The notes: generated by a model from the sequence alone, not told the origin. Numbered from the stretch's first letter, positions 7,253-17,684 are shown. The stretch is 64,000 bases of DNA from Tenuifilum thalassicum (GCF_013265555.1 NZ_CP041345.1:2774581-2838580), one strand, 5' to 3'. Program-made: numbers and translations.

Positions 7253-9769
7253 ATGAGCCAAAAAGACTTTTCGCGAAACGAATGGATTAAACCTAAAGTT
7301 ATTGGTGGTTTTTTATTAGTTGTTCTATTTTCAACTACAGCTATTTTTATTACCTATAAAGGCATTAGCGATCTAAAAGAAACACGCGAGGGTTTTGGAG
7401 TACCTGGTCAAAAAATCTCAGTTCTCAACAAGCTAATTACTGCTATTTACAACGAGGATAGCGATTTTAGAATTTTTGTTTTAACTGCCGACTCTACATA
7501 TTTAAAGGAATACAAGGTTAACCAAAGGAGAGTTGGTTCGGCTTTACAGTCGTTAAAAAAGTTAAGTTACAACTCTTCATCTCAGCTAAAATCAATAAGA
7601 AAGATTGGAGTGCTTATTGAAAACAAAAGGAGCATAGAGTCCGAGATATTAAATCTACGTGCCGAACTTGGCCAAAAGAATTTTTACGATAGGGCTATTC
7701 AAAAAATTGCAAGAGCAGGGGAGGAGACCCAACGATATGCACAAGTGGCAAGGAGTAAAACTATTACTCGCATACAGCGAGATACTATTATTGAAAAGAA
7801 GGATAAGAATCCGTCCATGACTTCAAGAATCAAAAGGTTCTTCTTGGGTCCCGACAAAATAGATACAGTTAAACTTGATACACTTGTGGAGTACAGATAC
7901 GATACCATTACTCCTCTCTCTCTTGTTTCCGATTCCATAATTAATAAGCTTACCCTAGAACTGCGTAATATACGATACGATCAGTTGCATCAAAAAAGAA
8001 TGCTAGATGAAAAGGAGAAGGAACTTCTAGAACGTAATAAGGCGATATTATCGCAAATACAATTAATCATTTCTAGCATTGAAAGGCAAGAACAGGTTGA
8101 GGCAAACCTTAAAAGTTTAAGTATTCAGGATGTCTTGAACCGATCGTTACTTAAAGTTTTGCTTCTTGGCACTATAACTTTTATTGCCATGGTTATACTT
8201 TTGGCAATTATCATGAGAGATATCTCTAGAAACACCTTATATAACACATATCTACTTGAAGCCAAGCAGTATGCTGAAAGTTTACTCCGACTAAAAGAGC
8301 AGTTTTTGGCGAATATGAGCCATGAGATTAGGTCGCCTTTAAGTGCTATAATTGGTATAACACGGCAATTGTCAAAGACAGAGTTAAACCCAAGGCAGCA
8401 AGATTATGTTGGGATACTACAAAATTCTTCAGACCATTTACTTTCCGTAATCAACGACATTCTTGATTATTCAAAGCTTGAAACTGGAAAATTACGCTTA
8501 GAACAACGAGTATTTTCGCCCCGAAAGGTTGTCGAAAATGTTGTGAAACTTTTTGAAGCCAAAGCTACTGAAAAAGAATTAAATATACTTGTAAACGTTG
8601 ATGCGTCCATTCCAGAAAAAATGGTTGGTGACGATTATAGGCTTCAGCAGGTGCTGATAAATCTTGTTGGTAATTCCATTAAATTTACAAATCAAGGAAG
8701 TATTATCGTATCTGCATCTGTATTAAATCAAGCTGACGATGTGGCAAAAATACAGTTTACTGTGGCAGATACAGGTATTGGAATCCCCGTTGATAAGCAA
8801 GCCCAAATCTTTGAAGAGTTTACTCAGGCTGATAGCAGCACCTCGCGACGTTTTGGGGGAACAGGTCTTGGGCTAACAATTGTTAAAAGGCTTGTTGAAC
8901 TTCAAGGAGGAGAAGTCTCCCTTTCGAGTCAGCCCGATGAGGGAACCATTATCCGTATAGTAATCCCATACAGCACAAAAGTTGATGAAGCTGAACATTC
9001 AGAAAATCGTGTTGCAGGTTCTCTAAAAGAAGGTGCAGCTATATTGATAATTGATGATGATGAGGTAAATCGACTGATTGTAACAGAAATGGCTAAAAGC
9101 ATAGGCCTAAAAGTAACAGCTTTAGAGAGTGCCAACAAGCTTTTAGAGATTATCAAGGTGCAGAACTTCGATGCTATTTTAACTGATATACATATGCCAG
9201 AAATATCGGGTTATGATGTTGTAAGTCAATTAGAGGAGAATGGTGTGAAAGTTCCAGTAATAGGAATAACTGCTAACGATACAATTGACAATCCGGAACA
9301 CTTTTCAACTTATGGATTTTCTGGATATTTGATAAAACCTTTTACTGAAGATGATTTGGTAAGAGTCTTGGGACCAATTGTGGGATATAGCCGTTCAAAA
9401 CGAAGAACCTCAACTACTCCTAAAAAAGTTGCAAACACCTTTGATTTAGATGAATTGTATCGTTTTACAGGTGGGAATAAAGAATCGGTTAGGCTTATTT
9501 TAAATTCTTTTCTAGAGAATACGCAAAAGAATATGGGCGATTTAGCCCAATTAATAAAAAATAGGGAGTTGACAAAGGCTTCAAATGTAGCGCATAAGAT
9601 GAAGTCTGCCTTTAATCAGTTTAAAATATACGATATTGCTAGCATATTACAGAAAATTGAGCATCTTCCTCCAAATAAATACAAAGCGGCTAGCCTTTAT
9701 CTTGAAAGGCTCAATCGAAGGATGAAAGGATTTATTGTTGAGCTTAAACAGATTATAGAACGGTTGTAG
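7253..9769 (+). CDS. Hybrid sensor histidine kinase with receiver and Hpt domains
   Basis: A single-chain phosphorelay in the inner membrane. TM1 is at about residues 16-38. A 260-residue extracytoplasmic region rich in charged helices follows (CHASE3-like start, then a coiled coil around 255-290), then TM2 at about 302-323. HisKA carries His357 in FLANMSHEIRSP. The ATPase domain shows NLVGNSIKFT, DTGIGIP and FGGTGLGL. The receiver has the acidic start IIDDDE, phospho-acceptor Asp645 in LTDIHMPEISG and the switch lysine in YLIKPF. The C-terminal Hpt has His781 in NVAHKMKSAF. All four relay residues are present, so the protein should be active, passing phosphate to a separate regulator or working by itself. 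No output regulator is adjacent; the SpoIIE gene faces it with stops one base apart. Confidence 0.93.
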   Translation: MSQKDFSRNEWIKPKVIGGFLLVVLFSTTAIFITYKGISDLKETREGFGVPGQKISVLNKLITAIYNEDSDFRIFVLTADSTYLKEYKVNQRRVGSALQSLKKLSYNSSSQLKSIRKIGVLIENKRSIESEILNLRAELGQKNFYDRAIQKIARAGEETQRYAQVARSKTITRIQRDTIIEKKDKNPSMTSRIKRFFLGPDKIDTVKLDTLVEYRYDTITPLSLVSDSIINKLTLELRNIRYDQLHQKRMLDEKEKELLERNKAILSQIQLIISSIERQEQVEANLKSLSIQDVLNRSLLKVLLLGTITFIAMVILLAIIMRDISRNTLYNTYLLEAKQYAESLLRLKEQFLANMSHEIRSPLSAIIGITRQLSKTELNPRQQDYVGILQNSSDHLLSVINDILDYSKLETGKLRLEQRVFSPRKVVENVVKLFEAKATEKELNILVNVDASIPEKMVGDDYRLQQVLINLVGNSIKFTNQGSIIVSASVLNQADDVAKIQFTVADTGIGIPVDKQAQIFEEFTQADSSTSRRFGGTGLGLTIVKRLVELQGGEVSLSSQPDEGTIIRIVIPYSTKVDEAEHSENRVAGSLKEGAAILIIDDDEVNRLIVTEMAKSIGLKVTALESANKLLEIIKVQNFDAILTDIHMPEISGYDVVSQLEENGVKVPVIGITANDTIDNPEHFSTYGFSGYLIKPFTEDDLVRVLGPIVGYSRSKRRTSTTPKKVANTFDLDELYRFTGGNKESVRLILNSFLENTQKNMGDLAQLIKNRELTKASNVAHKMKSAFNQFKIYDIASILQKIEHLPPNKYKAASLYLERLNRRMKGFIVELKQIIERL

Positions 9770-9770
9770 G

Positions 9771-12700
9771 CTATAGAATTCTAATACCCATTACAACAAC
9801 ATCGTCAATGCGTGGGGTGTCGCCATGCCAATTTTTAAGAGTTTCGTCTAAAATTTGGTGCTGTTCGCTCATGGGTTTGTGATGTATTTTAAGAAGTAAC
9901 TCCTTAAAATGCTTAATCATAAACTTGCGGCCATCAGGACCTCCGAATTGATCGACATATCCATCGGAGAAGGTGTAAATAGCATCACCTTTTTTAATTT
10001 CTATTTCATGGTTAGTGAAGGGGACTTCGCCGCGCAGATGGAAGCCAATTGGCATTTTATCTCCCTTTATTTGAATAACCTCATTATCCCTAATTAGAAT
10101 TAATGGATTGTTTGCACCAGCAAACTGTAACATTTGAGTTTCTTCATCGATAATATACAATGCGATATCCATTCCATCTTTACTCCCACCAATTTCTCCT
10201 GTCTGATGAAGAGCAGCAATAACCATTCTGCGAAGCTCGTTTAGGATTTCGCTTGCTTTAAGTTTAGGATTATCGCCAATGATTTGGGTTAGGAAAGAGA
10301 TGCCCAACATGCTCATAAATCCTCCAGGTACTCCATGCCCTGTGCAATCGGCAACAGCAGCAATCTTTAGGTTGCCAACTTGTATTATGTAGTAAAAATC
10401 GCCACTTACAATATCGCGAGGGAGGTAAAGGATAAAGTTCTCAGGGAAAATTTTGTCCACCTGATGTTTAGGTGTTAGCAATGCTTTCTGAATACGGCTA
10501 GCATATTGAATGCTACTTGTAATTTCCTCGTTTTGAGCAGCTATCCTCTCCTTTTGCTGTTCAATTTCTTCTTTTTGTGCAACTACCTCGGCAGTACGCT
10601 CTTTAACTATTTGCTCGAGATGCTCTTTTTCTGCGATAAGCCTTCTCGTATTCCATTTAACAATTCCCCAAACTAAAAATACAAATAGGATTAAATAGAA
10701 TATAAAAGCAAGAATTGTTCTATACCATGGCGGCATTATTTCAAAAGCATAGGTTGCTTCTATACTTTCATCGCCATAAATATTTCGTGCCTTTACGTGG
10801 AAAATATATTTTCCCTCACGCAGGTTTGTATATGTGGCTTCTGCTTTTTTATCCCAAGGGCTCCATCCCTTCTCATCGGAACCCTCAAGATAATGGCTGT
10901 ATAGAATGCTCTCTTCCTTCTCAAAGAATGGGGCAGCAAAGCTGAAAATCATGGCATTGTGATGGTATCCAAGTTTGGGTACCTGATAGGGAAGTTGTTG
11001 TAACGATAAAACTCGACGCAAAGAGTCTTGGCGATAAAATGCACCATCAAACAAGATAGAATCTTTAGACACCACTTTCCGAACTAATGCTCTAAATGGA
11101 GCATCCCAACTGCGGTTAACATTAGGGTTAAAAACATATAACTCCTTCGATATGCCAATCCATAAAGTTCCATCTTTGTCGGCATAAATTGCATCTGCCC
11201 ATTTGTTGGGAAGACGTTTTAAGTCTCTACTCTTTGTTGTCCAATTTCCCGAAGAGTCTTTTTCAAATATTTCAATCCAATTAAGGTTCTCATTATTATA
11301 ACAGGAGGCCGCATACCCATTGGGTAGTACCACCATTTTGTAAATCCCGTTCCTGTTAGAAAGTTTTTTCCCAATCAAACCTCCTGGTACAAATTGTTTT
11401 ATTGAGTAGTTAAAATGATAAATGCCATTAGCAGTAAACGCAAAAAGGGAGTCGTTTCTGCTCATTAGGGTAATATACTGCAGATTCTGTAAGCCAGAGA
11501 AGTTTTCCTTACCATAAAGTTTGACGTTTTTTAAATCGGGAGAGATGGAGTAAACTCCAGAAGATGCAGTTGCCAACCAGAGATTGCCCATGCTATCCTC
11601 AACAATAGATCTTATTTCAAAATTAATTTTAGCACGGTTAATATATCCTGTGCTTTTCCAAGAACCATTTTCCCATTCCATCAGGGCAACGCCTGAACTC
11701 ATCCCAATGTATAACCTTTCAGGATTAATTTGTGATTGGTATAGTGAAAAACAGACATGTTGAATTTGTTTGGTTAAGCCAAGTCGTTCAATTAAAGCTT
11801 TACTAATGTTTGTTGCTTTATTACCTCTTATTTCAAATACTCCATCAGTATAGCTGCCAGCCAGTAAAATAGATTTGTTTTTTGTTGGTTTAAAAATAGT
11901 TAATGCCCAAACATTGCCATTTATCCCTTTAACCGGTTTTATTTTTGGTATTCCCTTGCTGTCAAAATCTATGTAAAACACACCATTAAAGGTGGCTAGG
12001 TATATTGTATTATTATACTTAATAATGTCGATAATTATTTCTGACAAACCGCTTTCGGAGCCAAATCTGCCTATAGCGGAATTTAGTTCTATTTTAGCAA
12101 TTCCACCATCGTAAAGGGTAGCCCAAAGGGGAGCGTCGGCATGCTGAAAAATGTCAGAAACTTGCCCAGCATGCATCCCGGTCTCTTGATTTACAAGTCT
12201 AACTGGAACTAAGTCTGGTGACAACTCTACAGCGCCGAGCCAGTCCGATTGAACTACGCCAAGAGCAATATTTCCGTTCTGTAGTTTAATAGCATTATAA
12301 GGAATTGCTGACTCCTTTTCCATTGTACGAGCCAATTGTGTGGGGGTGTCAACTGACTGAACATTTCCTTGAAAGTAGGTATAAAAACCTTTATCGGTAA
12401 ATAACAATAAGCTGTTACTATCAAGTGATACCAATGAAAAAACATTTTTTTGAATAAAGTTTTCACCGCCAAGTACAAACTGAATTGTGCTATCTCCATC
12501 AAAACTCCTTAGCCCTTTAAGGTAACTATTAATAAAAAAGTTGTTGTTGGCCCTAAGAGTAAAGAAGTTTGCAAATTCAGCAGGGTCGCCAAGCGAAACA
12601 GGTTTCACCGTTACCCCATCGTAAATAAAGATATACTTAGTCGAACAAAAGTAGATCTTACCATCCTTAGAATAAGTTTTGTAAATATATCCTAAATTAT

Positions 12701-13082
12701 TGCGAATAGAATCGTTAAGATTATTTGAAAGTGAGGTGTATTCATACTTTCCCGACATTGATGGTTGTAAAAAGCCAAACTCACCAAGTGAGCCTACATA
12801 AATTACACCATCCTCGCCTTTGCATAGAGATCGCACCGATTTGTTTTCGGGTACTGATATAATATTCCAAGTTTTTCCATCATACTCTAAAATCCCATTA
12901 TCATTTGTTCCAAAATACATTACCCCTCTATCATCTTGAGTGATACACCAAACCTGCTCATTTCCACCATAAGTTTCGGGCGTGTAATTTGAAACTAGTG
13001 GATTACCATACTGATTAAATACTTGGGATGTTACCAGATATGGTGAAATGATAAGTAGTATGAGAAGTAGTCGTTTAGCCAT
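9771..13082 (-). CDS. Beta-propeller sensor with SpoIIE/PP2C-type serine phosphatase
   Basis: An 1103-residue membrane protein. A signal peptide (cleavage after VTSQ) is followed by a large extracytoplasmic region of propeller repeats (YFGTNDNGILEYDGKTW, GVIYVGSLGEFGFL, LWLATASSGVYSI and others). A Y_Y_Y-type immunoglobulin domain (YSHYLEGSDEKGWSPW, LREGKYIFHVKARN) precedes one TM at about 789-805, then a coiled coil with repeated EEI/QKE heptads. The PP2C-like phosphatase has metal-binding aspartates in IVSGDFYY, VADCTGHGVPGGFMS, YTFSDGYVDQF and RIDDVVVMG. It probably senses an external ligand and dephosphorylates a phosphoserine protein. The DUF1987 proteins in this window are the natural candidates, by analogy with SiaA acting on SiaC; that link is inference. 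Monocistronic, convergent with the kinase. Confidence 0.9.
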   Translation of the reverse strand: MAKRLLLILLIISPYLVTSQVFNQYGNPLVSNYTPETYGGNEQVWCITQDDRGVMYFGTNDNGILEYDGKTWNIISVPENKSVRSLCKGEDGVIYVGSLGEFGFLQPSMSGKYEYTSLSNNLNDSIRNNLGYIYKTYSKDGKIYFCSTKYIFIYDGVTVKPVSLGDPAEFANFFTLRANNNFFINSYLKGLRSFDGDSTIQFVLGGENFIQKNVFSLVSLDSNSLLLFTDKGFYTYFQGNVQSVDTPTQLARTMEKESAIPYNAIKLQNGNIALGVVQSDWLGAVELSPDLVPVRLVNQETGMHAGQVSDIFQHADAPLWATLYDGGIAKIELNSAIGRFGSESGLSEIIIDIIKYNNTIYLATFNGVFYIDFDSKGIPKIKPVKGINGNVWALTIFKPTKNKSILLAGSYTDGVFEIRGNKATNISKALIERLGLTKQIQHVCFSLYQSQINPERLYIGMSSGVALMEWENGSWKSTGYINRAKINFEIRSIVEDSMGNLWLATASSGVYSISPDLKNVKLYGKENFSGLQNLQYITLMSRNDSLFAFTANGIYHFNYSIKQFVPGGLIGKKLSNRNGIYKMVVLPNGYAASCYNNENLNWIEIFEKDSSGNWTTKSRDLKRLPNKWADAIYADKDGTLWIGISKELYVFNPNVNRSWDAPFRALVRKVVSKDSILFDGAFYRQDSLRRVLSLQQLPYQVPKLGYHHNAMIFSFAAPFFEKEESILYSHYLEGSDEKGWSPWDKKAEATYTNLREGKYIFHVKARNIYGDESIEATYAFEIMPPWYRTILAFIFYLILFVFLVWGIVKWNTRRLIAEKEHLEQIVKERTAEVVAQKEEIEQQKERIAAQNEEITSSIQYASRIQKALLTPKHQVDKIFPENFILYLPRDIVSGDFYYIIQVGNLKIAAVADCTGHGVPGGFMSMLGISFLTQIIGDNPKLKASEILNELRRMVIAALHQTGEIGGSKDGMDIALYIIDEETQMLQFAGANNPLILIRDNEVIQIKGDKMPIGFHLRGEVPFTNHEIEIKKGDAIYTFSDGYVDQFGGPDGRKFMIKHFKELLLKIHHKPMSEQHQILDETLKNWHGDTPRIDDVVVMGIRIL

Positions 13083-13548
13083 GAATCTATTTTTTCAACT
13101 TTGATAAAGATATTAAAAAAACGTTTATATAGTATCGCTTTTTAATGAAACTTGTATTACTTATCATAAAAAACACCGATGTTATAATTTTGTTTGTGGC
13201 TTAATGACACGTCTGGTAGTGCTTTTCATTTAATTGTTATCACAGAATTTTTCTGATTCATCCTATACAATTAAATGCATACATGTATTAGTCAAGTTTG
13301 ATTTTGTGATAATGTATTCAAATATTTTCATCCAATTTAATGTTTTAAATTCTTAATAATGATTGCTTTCACAAACTGTAATTTGTTTCAGTTTTGGGTC
13401 TATGCTGTATTGCTGAATTATTATAAAATATAAAATTCCGCTTATTTTTAAATATTAGCGTTTTAAGGAAGTTGTTGTTTTGTAAAAAATTACTTGACTT
13501 TTTACTCTAAAAAGTTATAACTTGTAGGTTATTAAAAAATTATTTATC
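13083..13548. other. AT-rich intergenic region between divergent genes
   Basis: 466 bases with no open frame I would defend. It separates the divergent SpoIIE and FISUMP genes and must hold both promoters. Apart from the promoter near 13482-13525 I see only AT-rich sequence and no strong hairpin, repeat or RNA gene. Confidence 0.6.
13482..13525 (+). promoter_or_regulatory. Promoter of the FISUMP protein gene
   Basis: TTGAC at 13494-13498 and a degenerate -7 box TAACTTGT at 13518-13525 are 21 bases apart. The 17 bases at 13482-13498 are identical to those upstream of the secreted protein at 5943. The -7 match is weaker than elsewhere in the window. Confidence 0.5.
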
Positions 13549-15174
13549 ATGAAATCAATAAAATTATTCGTGGCACTACTGTTGATTAGTGTAATGGGAA
13601 TGGGACAAGTTCCTCAAAAAATTGCCTATCAGGCTGTTTTGAGAAATGCAGATGGTACTGTAATAGCAGATGAGAATGTTGATCTAAAGATCAATTTCAG
13701 AGTTGCATCGCTGAATGGAAATGTTGTCTATGCTGAGACTCATAATGTAGATGTTAACAAACAGGGTATAGTATCCATTATTTTAGGCGATGGTAACCCT
13801 GTAAGTGGAAGTTTTGTTGATATTCCTTGGGATAGCGAGGTGTTTATAGAAATCCTTGTTAAAACGCAGAACCAAAATGATTTCATTTCGTTAGGAACAT
13901 CGCAATTGGTTTCAGTTCCTTATGCTCTTATGGCAAAAAATGGAGTTTCAACAATTGGTCAACCTGGGCAAACAACATATTCTAATGGGGATACATGGAT
14001 TGCTTCGTCAAGAATTTCAGTTAGCGATAGCTCAGTTAACATAGCTCCAGGTGCTAACCATGATCCTGAAAAACCAATCTTTACTGTAACTAATTCCCAA
14101 GGGCAAGTGGTTATGGCAGTTTATGAGTCGGGTGTGCGTTTCTATGTTGAAGAAGAAGGTGCAAAAGGTGCAAAAGGAGGCTTTGCTGTTGGGGGGTTAT
14201 CTACTACAAAAGCTTCGCCTGATTACTACTTTTCTGTTAATCCATCAAATACGAGTATATATTTCAATAATTCTGTTAAAGGGGCAAAAGGAGGCTTTGC
14301 TGTAGGAGGCCTATCAACAACAAAGTCGGATACTGCCATTTATCTAACTGTAAAACCAGAAGAGACAAATGTGTTCTTCGAAAATTCAAATATAAAAGGT
14401 GCAAAGGGTGGTTTTGCTGTTGGAGGTTTATCGACGGGTAAGAGCCTATTACCAGGATACTATTTTCAAGTTTTACCAGATTCAACTTACGTGGCAAATA
14501 CAATGGTATCGTATGGCAACATGATGGTTGCTGGCGATGTGTTAACAAGCGTGGGGGTGGCCGATGCTCCTCTTACAGATGTTGATGGAAATACCTATAA
14601 AACAGTAAAAATTGGTCAACAGGTATGGATGGCTGAGAATTTACGCACTTCAAGCTATTTTGATGGGACACCAATTGATCCTGCAACTTACTATAAACTA
14701 ACAAAGCCAGATTCTACTATTGTATTTGGACACATGTATTTAGTTTCAGCTATTTCAGCAAAAAATGTTTGCCCAACTGGGTGGCATGTTCCAACGATTG
14801 AAGACTGGTCCGCTTTGTTCACCTTTGTTGGTGGGCCTGAGTATGTTACTAACTCAGCGGTTTTGTTTAAGAAATTGTCGGAACCTTATAAAGATGTTCT
14901 AAATGGTATATATAATTGGGACCCTGTATCCGATCCTGTAACCTATGCTACAAATGAAACAGGTTTCTCTGCTCGTGGTGCTGGTGTTATTATACGCTCA
15001 GCGGCTACTAGTAGCTGGTATGGGCAAGAGGTAGGAATGAACGCTTATTTTTGGGTAAATCCTTCTGGACAAACTAGCTATGTTGTTTTTAGTTCATCCT
15101 TGGGTAGTGTCCAGGTGCAAAATGTAAGCAGCGGAGACCCAGCATATCCTGTAAGGTGTGTTAAAGATAATTAG
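13549..15174 (+). CDS. FISUMP-domain surface protein with triple glycine-rich repeats
   Basis: The signal peptide ends near MGMGQ. Residues 20-130 form an N-terminal domain common in secreted Bacteroidota proteins (PQKIAYQAVLRNADG, ending in VPYALMAKNG). A central region contains three copies of a KGAKGGFAVGGLSTTK-like repeat separated by about 25 residues with a strand-forming pattern. The C-terminal FISUMP domain (from DVDGNTYKTVKIGQQVW, with WMAENLR, CPTGWHVPTIEDW and YPVRCVKD) covers about residues 345-541. FISUMP proteins are exported surface or extracellular proteins of unknown function. No T9SS sorting domain or lipobox is visible. A clean terminator follows. The class call is firm, function unknown. 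Confidence 0.85.
   Translation: MKSIKLFVALLLISVMGMGQVPQKIAYQAVLRNADGTVIADENVDLKINFRVASLNGNVVYAETHNVDVNKQGIVSIILGDGNPVSGSFVDIPWDSEVFIEILVKTQNQNDFISLGTSQLVSVPYALMAKNGVSTIGQPGQTTYSNGDTWIASSRISVSDSSVNIAPGANHDPEKPIFTVTNSQGQVVMAVYESGVRFYVEEEGAKGAKGGFAVGGLSTTKASPDYYFSVNPSNTSIYFNNSVKGAKGGFAVGGLSTTKSDTAIYLTVKPEETNVFFENSNIKGAKGGFAVGGLSTGKSLLPGYYFQVLPDSTYVANTMVSYGNMMVAGDVLTSVGVADAPLTDVDGNTYKTVKIGQQVWMAENLRTSSYFDGTPIDPATYYKLTKPDSTIVFGHMYLVSAISAKNVCPTGWHVPTIEDWSALFTFVGGPEYVTNSAVLFKKLSEPYKDVLNGIYNWDPVSDPVTYATNETGFSARGAGVIIRSAATSSWYGQEVGMNAYFWVNPSGQTSYVVFSSSLGSVQVQNVSSGDPAYPVRCVKDN
14159..14445 (+). repeat. Three direct coding repeats in the FISUMP gene
   Basis: Nearly identical DNA units of about 50 bases start near 14159, 14278 and 14395 and encode GAKGGFAVGGLST each time. 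The spacing of about 118 bases means each repeat plus spacer is about 39 codons. They are close enough to permit recombination that would change repeat number in frame. Confidence 0.85.
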
Positions 15175-15182
15175 TCATAATT

Positions 15183-15211
15183 TGGGTGCCGAAATTGGCA
15201 CCCATTTTTTT
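15183..15211 (+). terminator. Intrinsic terminator of the FISUMP gene
   Basis: A perfect 8-bp stem (15183-15190 with 15197-15204, arms TGGGTGCC and GGCACCCA) with a six-base loop is followed by seven T residues, nine bases after the stop. Confidence 0.9.
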
Positions 15212-15370
15212 ATTTGATATGCCCCTTTAGTAACTTTTGCTTTCAAGAATTTGCTAGTTTATGGACAGTAAGGGTTAGTTAATAAATTCGACGGTATCAA
15301 TCTTTAGGAAAAGTTTTTGAATTATAGTTGAATTATTTTACTTAGCTGCCTACAAAACATTCTTTTGCTG

Positions 15371-15739
15371 ATGAAAAGAAAGGTGCTATACGTTGATGAT
15401 GAGAGGATAAACCTAGAACTCTTTAGGATTAACTTTCGTAACGACTTTGAGGTAATCTTGGCAGATTCTGCTGAAAAAGGGTTAGAGATACTTAAAAATG
15501 AAGAGATTGATGTGATAGTATCTGACTTGAAGATGCCTAAAATGAATGGTATTGAATTTATTGAAAAGATAAAAAAAGAAACCCCAAATAAAGTTTGCAT
15601 CCTATTAACAGCATTCATGGAGTCGGAGGCTATGCTTAAAGCTATTAACGAAGAGCTCGTTTTTAGGTATATAATGAAACCATGGAAAAAGGATGACATG
15701 CTTAAGGTCCTTGATATGGCATTTAGCAAAGTTGGATGA
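15371..15739 (+). CDS. Stand-alone response regulator receiver protein
   Basis: A 122-residue CheY-like protein consisting only of a receiver domain: YVDDERIN supplies the acidic pocket, Asp in IVSDLKMPKMNG is the phospho-acceptor, Thr in LLTAF the signalling residue and Lys in IMKPWKK the conserved lysine. The WKK ending resembles receiver domains of the RpfG/HD-GYP-linked type, but no effector follows. I used ATG 15371 because the longer frame would need TTG at 15365. It is flanked by noncoding DNA and is not in an operon. It could receive phosphate from the hybrid kinase (7253) or the cyclic-nucleotide-domain kinase (59797), neither of which has an adjacent regulator. Confidence 0.9.
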   Translation: MKRKVLYVDDERINLELFRINFRNDFEVILADSAEKGLEILKNEEIDVIVSDLKMPKMNGIEFIEKIKKETPNKVCILLTAFMESEAMLKAINEELVFRYIMKPWKKDDMLKVLDMAFSKVG

Positions 15740-15956
15740 ATAGTCTATATTAAAATTTAACCATCTATTTGTTTGATTTATTAAGTTTTATAACAAAAAG
15801 ATTATAAAGTATTTCCTGATTAGCAATTAAACCTTATACTTTTCCTTATTGTGTAATGCATATATTTTCTGCTCTACATTAAGAGTCTCTTCAATAACAC
15901 TTTACCAGGTGCGCACTAATTAATTATTGAGGTGCGAATTATTCAAAACAAAATTC

Positions 15957-15964
15957 TATTTTTG
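15957..15964 (+). promoter_or_regulatory. -7 box of glnS
   Basis: TATTTTTG matches TAnnTTTG exactly and lies 26 bases before the chosen glnS start. It falls inside an upstream in-frame extension, which supports the shorter start at 15990. Confidence 0.6.
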
Positions 15965-15989
15965 TAGGTTGAGTTTTAAATTAAAAGCA

Positions 15990-17684
15990 ATGACCGAAAA
16001 CGAATTGACTATTGGCGACAGTGGCGAAAGGCCAAAAAATTTTTTAGAAGAGATTATTGAAGCAGATATTAAGGCAGGTAAACATGGTGGGAAGGTATTA
16101 ACCCGATTCCCTCCAGAACCAAATGGCTACTTGCATATAGGTCATGCTAAGTCTATTTGCTTGAACTTTGGCTTAGCCCAAAAGTATGGTGGTAAAACCA
16201 ATTTGAGATTCGATGATACAAATCCTGTAAAGGAAGATGTAGAATATGTTAACTCTATTAAAGAAGATATTCGCTGGTTGGGATTTGAATGGGCAAATGA
16301 ATTTTATGCTTCCGATTACTTTGAGCAACTTTATGAGTGGGCCGAAGAACTTATCAAGAAAGGCTTAGCCTATGTTGACGACCAAACTCAAGAGGAAATT
16401 CGAAAAAACAGGGGGACTGTTACCCAACCAGGCAAAGAAAGTCCCTGGAGAAACCGCTCCGTGGAGGAGAATCTTGATCTTTTCCGCCGTATGCGTGCAG
16501 GCGAGTTTAATGACGGAGAGAAGGTGTTACGTGCAAAAATTGATATGGCGCACCCAAACATGCTGATGCGCGACCCAATAATGTATCGTATAATACATGC
16601 CGAGCATCATCGGACAGGTAATAAATGGTGCATATACCCCATGTACGATTATGCTCATGGCCAGTCCGACTCCATTGAAAAGATTACCCATTCAATATGT
16701 ACGCTAGAGTTTGATGTGCATCGCCCACTGTACGATTGGTTTATTGAAAAACTTGGCATTTTCCCATCAAAACAATATGAGTTTGCAAGGCTAAACCTTT
16801 CTTATACGGTTATGAGCAAGCGTAAGCTGCTTGAACTGGTTCAGCAAAAAATCGTAATGGGATGGGATGACCCTCGCATGCCAACGATTTCTGGTTTACG
16901 TAGAAGGGGGTATACTCCAGAATCTATACGATACTTTGCAGATAAGGTGGGAGTAGCAAAACGCGATAACGTTATAGACTTGTCGCTACTTGAGTTTTGT
17001 GTACGCGAGGATTTGAATAAACGTGCCGAGCGGCGTATGGCTGTGCTAAACCCCTTAAAGGTAGTTATTACTAATTACCCTGAGGGACAAGTTGAAGAGC
17101 TTGAGGCAGTTAATAATCCAGAAGATGAGTCGGCTGGTAAAAGAAAGGTGCCATTCAGTCGCGAAATATATATTGAGCGTGACGATTTTATGGAAAACCC
17201 ACCCAAAAAGTTCTTCCGCTTAGCACCTGGTAAAGAGGTACGGCTTAGGTATGCATACTTTATCAAATGCGATGAAGTTATCAAAGATGAGAATGGAGAA
17301 ATTGTTGAACTTCGTTGTTCATACGACCCTGCTTCGCGAGGTGGCCAGTCTCCCGATGGTAGAAAGGTTAAGGGGACTTTGCATTGGGTTTCGGCAACAC
17401 ATGCTGTGAAAGCAGAGATTCGCTTGTTTGATAGACTTTTCTCATCCCCCGACCCCAATAACGTCCCTGAGGGTCAGGATTGGAAGGTTAACATTAACCC
17501 CGATTCACTAAAAGTGATTGAAGGCTATGTGGAACCTGCACTTAAAGATGTTAAGCATTTAGACAAATTCCAGTTTGAAAGGCTTGGCTATTTTTGTGTC
17601 GACTATGATTCTACTCCAGATCATCTAGTTTTTAACCGTACTGTTACACTTAAAGATACTTGGGCGAAAATTGCAGGCAAGTAG
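15990..17684 (+). CDS. glnS: Glutaminyl-tRNA synthetase
   Basis: Class I synthetase that charges tRNA-Gln with glutamine. The Rossmann fold carries [16 protein letters not shown] with the HIGH signature at residues 49-52. [10 protein letters not shown] follows, and the KMSKS loop appears as VMSKRKL at about 274-280. The [12 protein letters not shown] and [14 protein letters not shown] segments are typical of GlnRS rather than GluRS, and the C-terminal anticodon-binding beta barrels extend to [12 protein letters not shown] chose ATG 15990, giving 564 residues and the start MTENELTIG; the frame is open 21 codons upstream but overlaps the promoter box. The gene for tRNA-Gln(CTG) begins 71 bases after the stop from its own promoter. 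With GlnRS present this organism need not use the Glu-tRNA(Gln) amidotransferase route. Confidence 0.97.
   Translation: MTENELTIGDSGERPKNFLEEIIEADIKAGKHGGKVLTRFPPEPNGYLHIGHAKSICLNFGLAQKYGGKTNLRFDDTNPVKEDVEYVNSIKEDIRWLGFEWANEFYASDYFEQLYEWAEELIKKGLAYVDDQTQEEIRKNRGTVTQPGKESPWRNRSVEENLDLFRRMRAGEFNDGEKVLRAKIDMAHPNMLMRDPIMYRIIHAEHHRTGNKWCIYPMYDYAHGQSDSIEKITHSICTLEFDVHRPLYDWFIEKLGIFPSKQYEFARLNLSYTVMSKRKLLELVQQKIVMGWDDPRMPTISGLRRRGYTPESIRYFADKVGVAKRDNVIDLSLLEFCVREDLNKRAERRMAVLNPLKVVITNYPEGQVEELEAVNNPEDESAGKRKVPFSREIYIERDDFMENPPKKFFRLAPGKEVRLRYAYFIKCDEVIKDENGEIVELRCSYDPASRGGQSPDGRKVKGTLHWVSATHAVKAEIRLFDRLFSSPDPNNVPEGQDWKVNINPDSLKVIEGYVEPALKDVKHLDKFQFERLGYFCVDYDSTPDHLVFNRTVTLKDTWAKIAGK

Noticed and set aside
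13083-13548. Possible small RNA or riboswitch in the large intergenic region
   Set aside because: No conserved hairpin or known riboswitch motif could be recognised by eye; only the promoter is supported.
15927-15989. Longer start for glnS adding 21 residues
   Set aside because: The extension covers a perfect -7 box and gives an atypical N-terminus.
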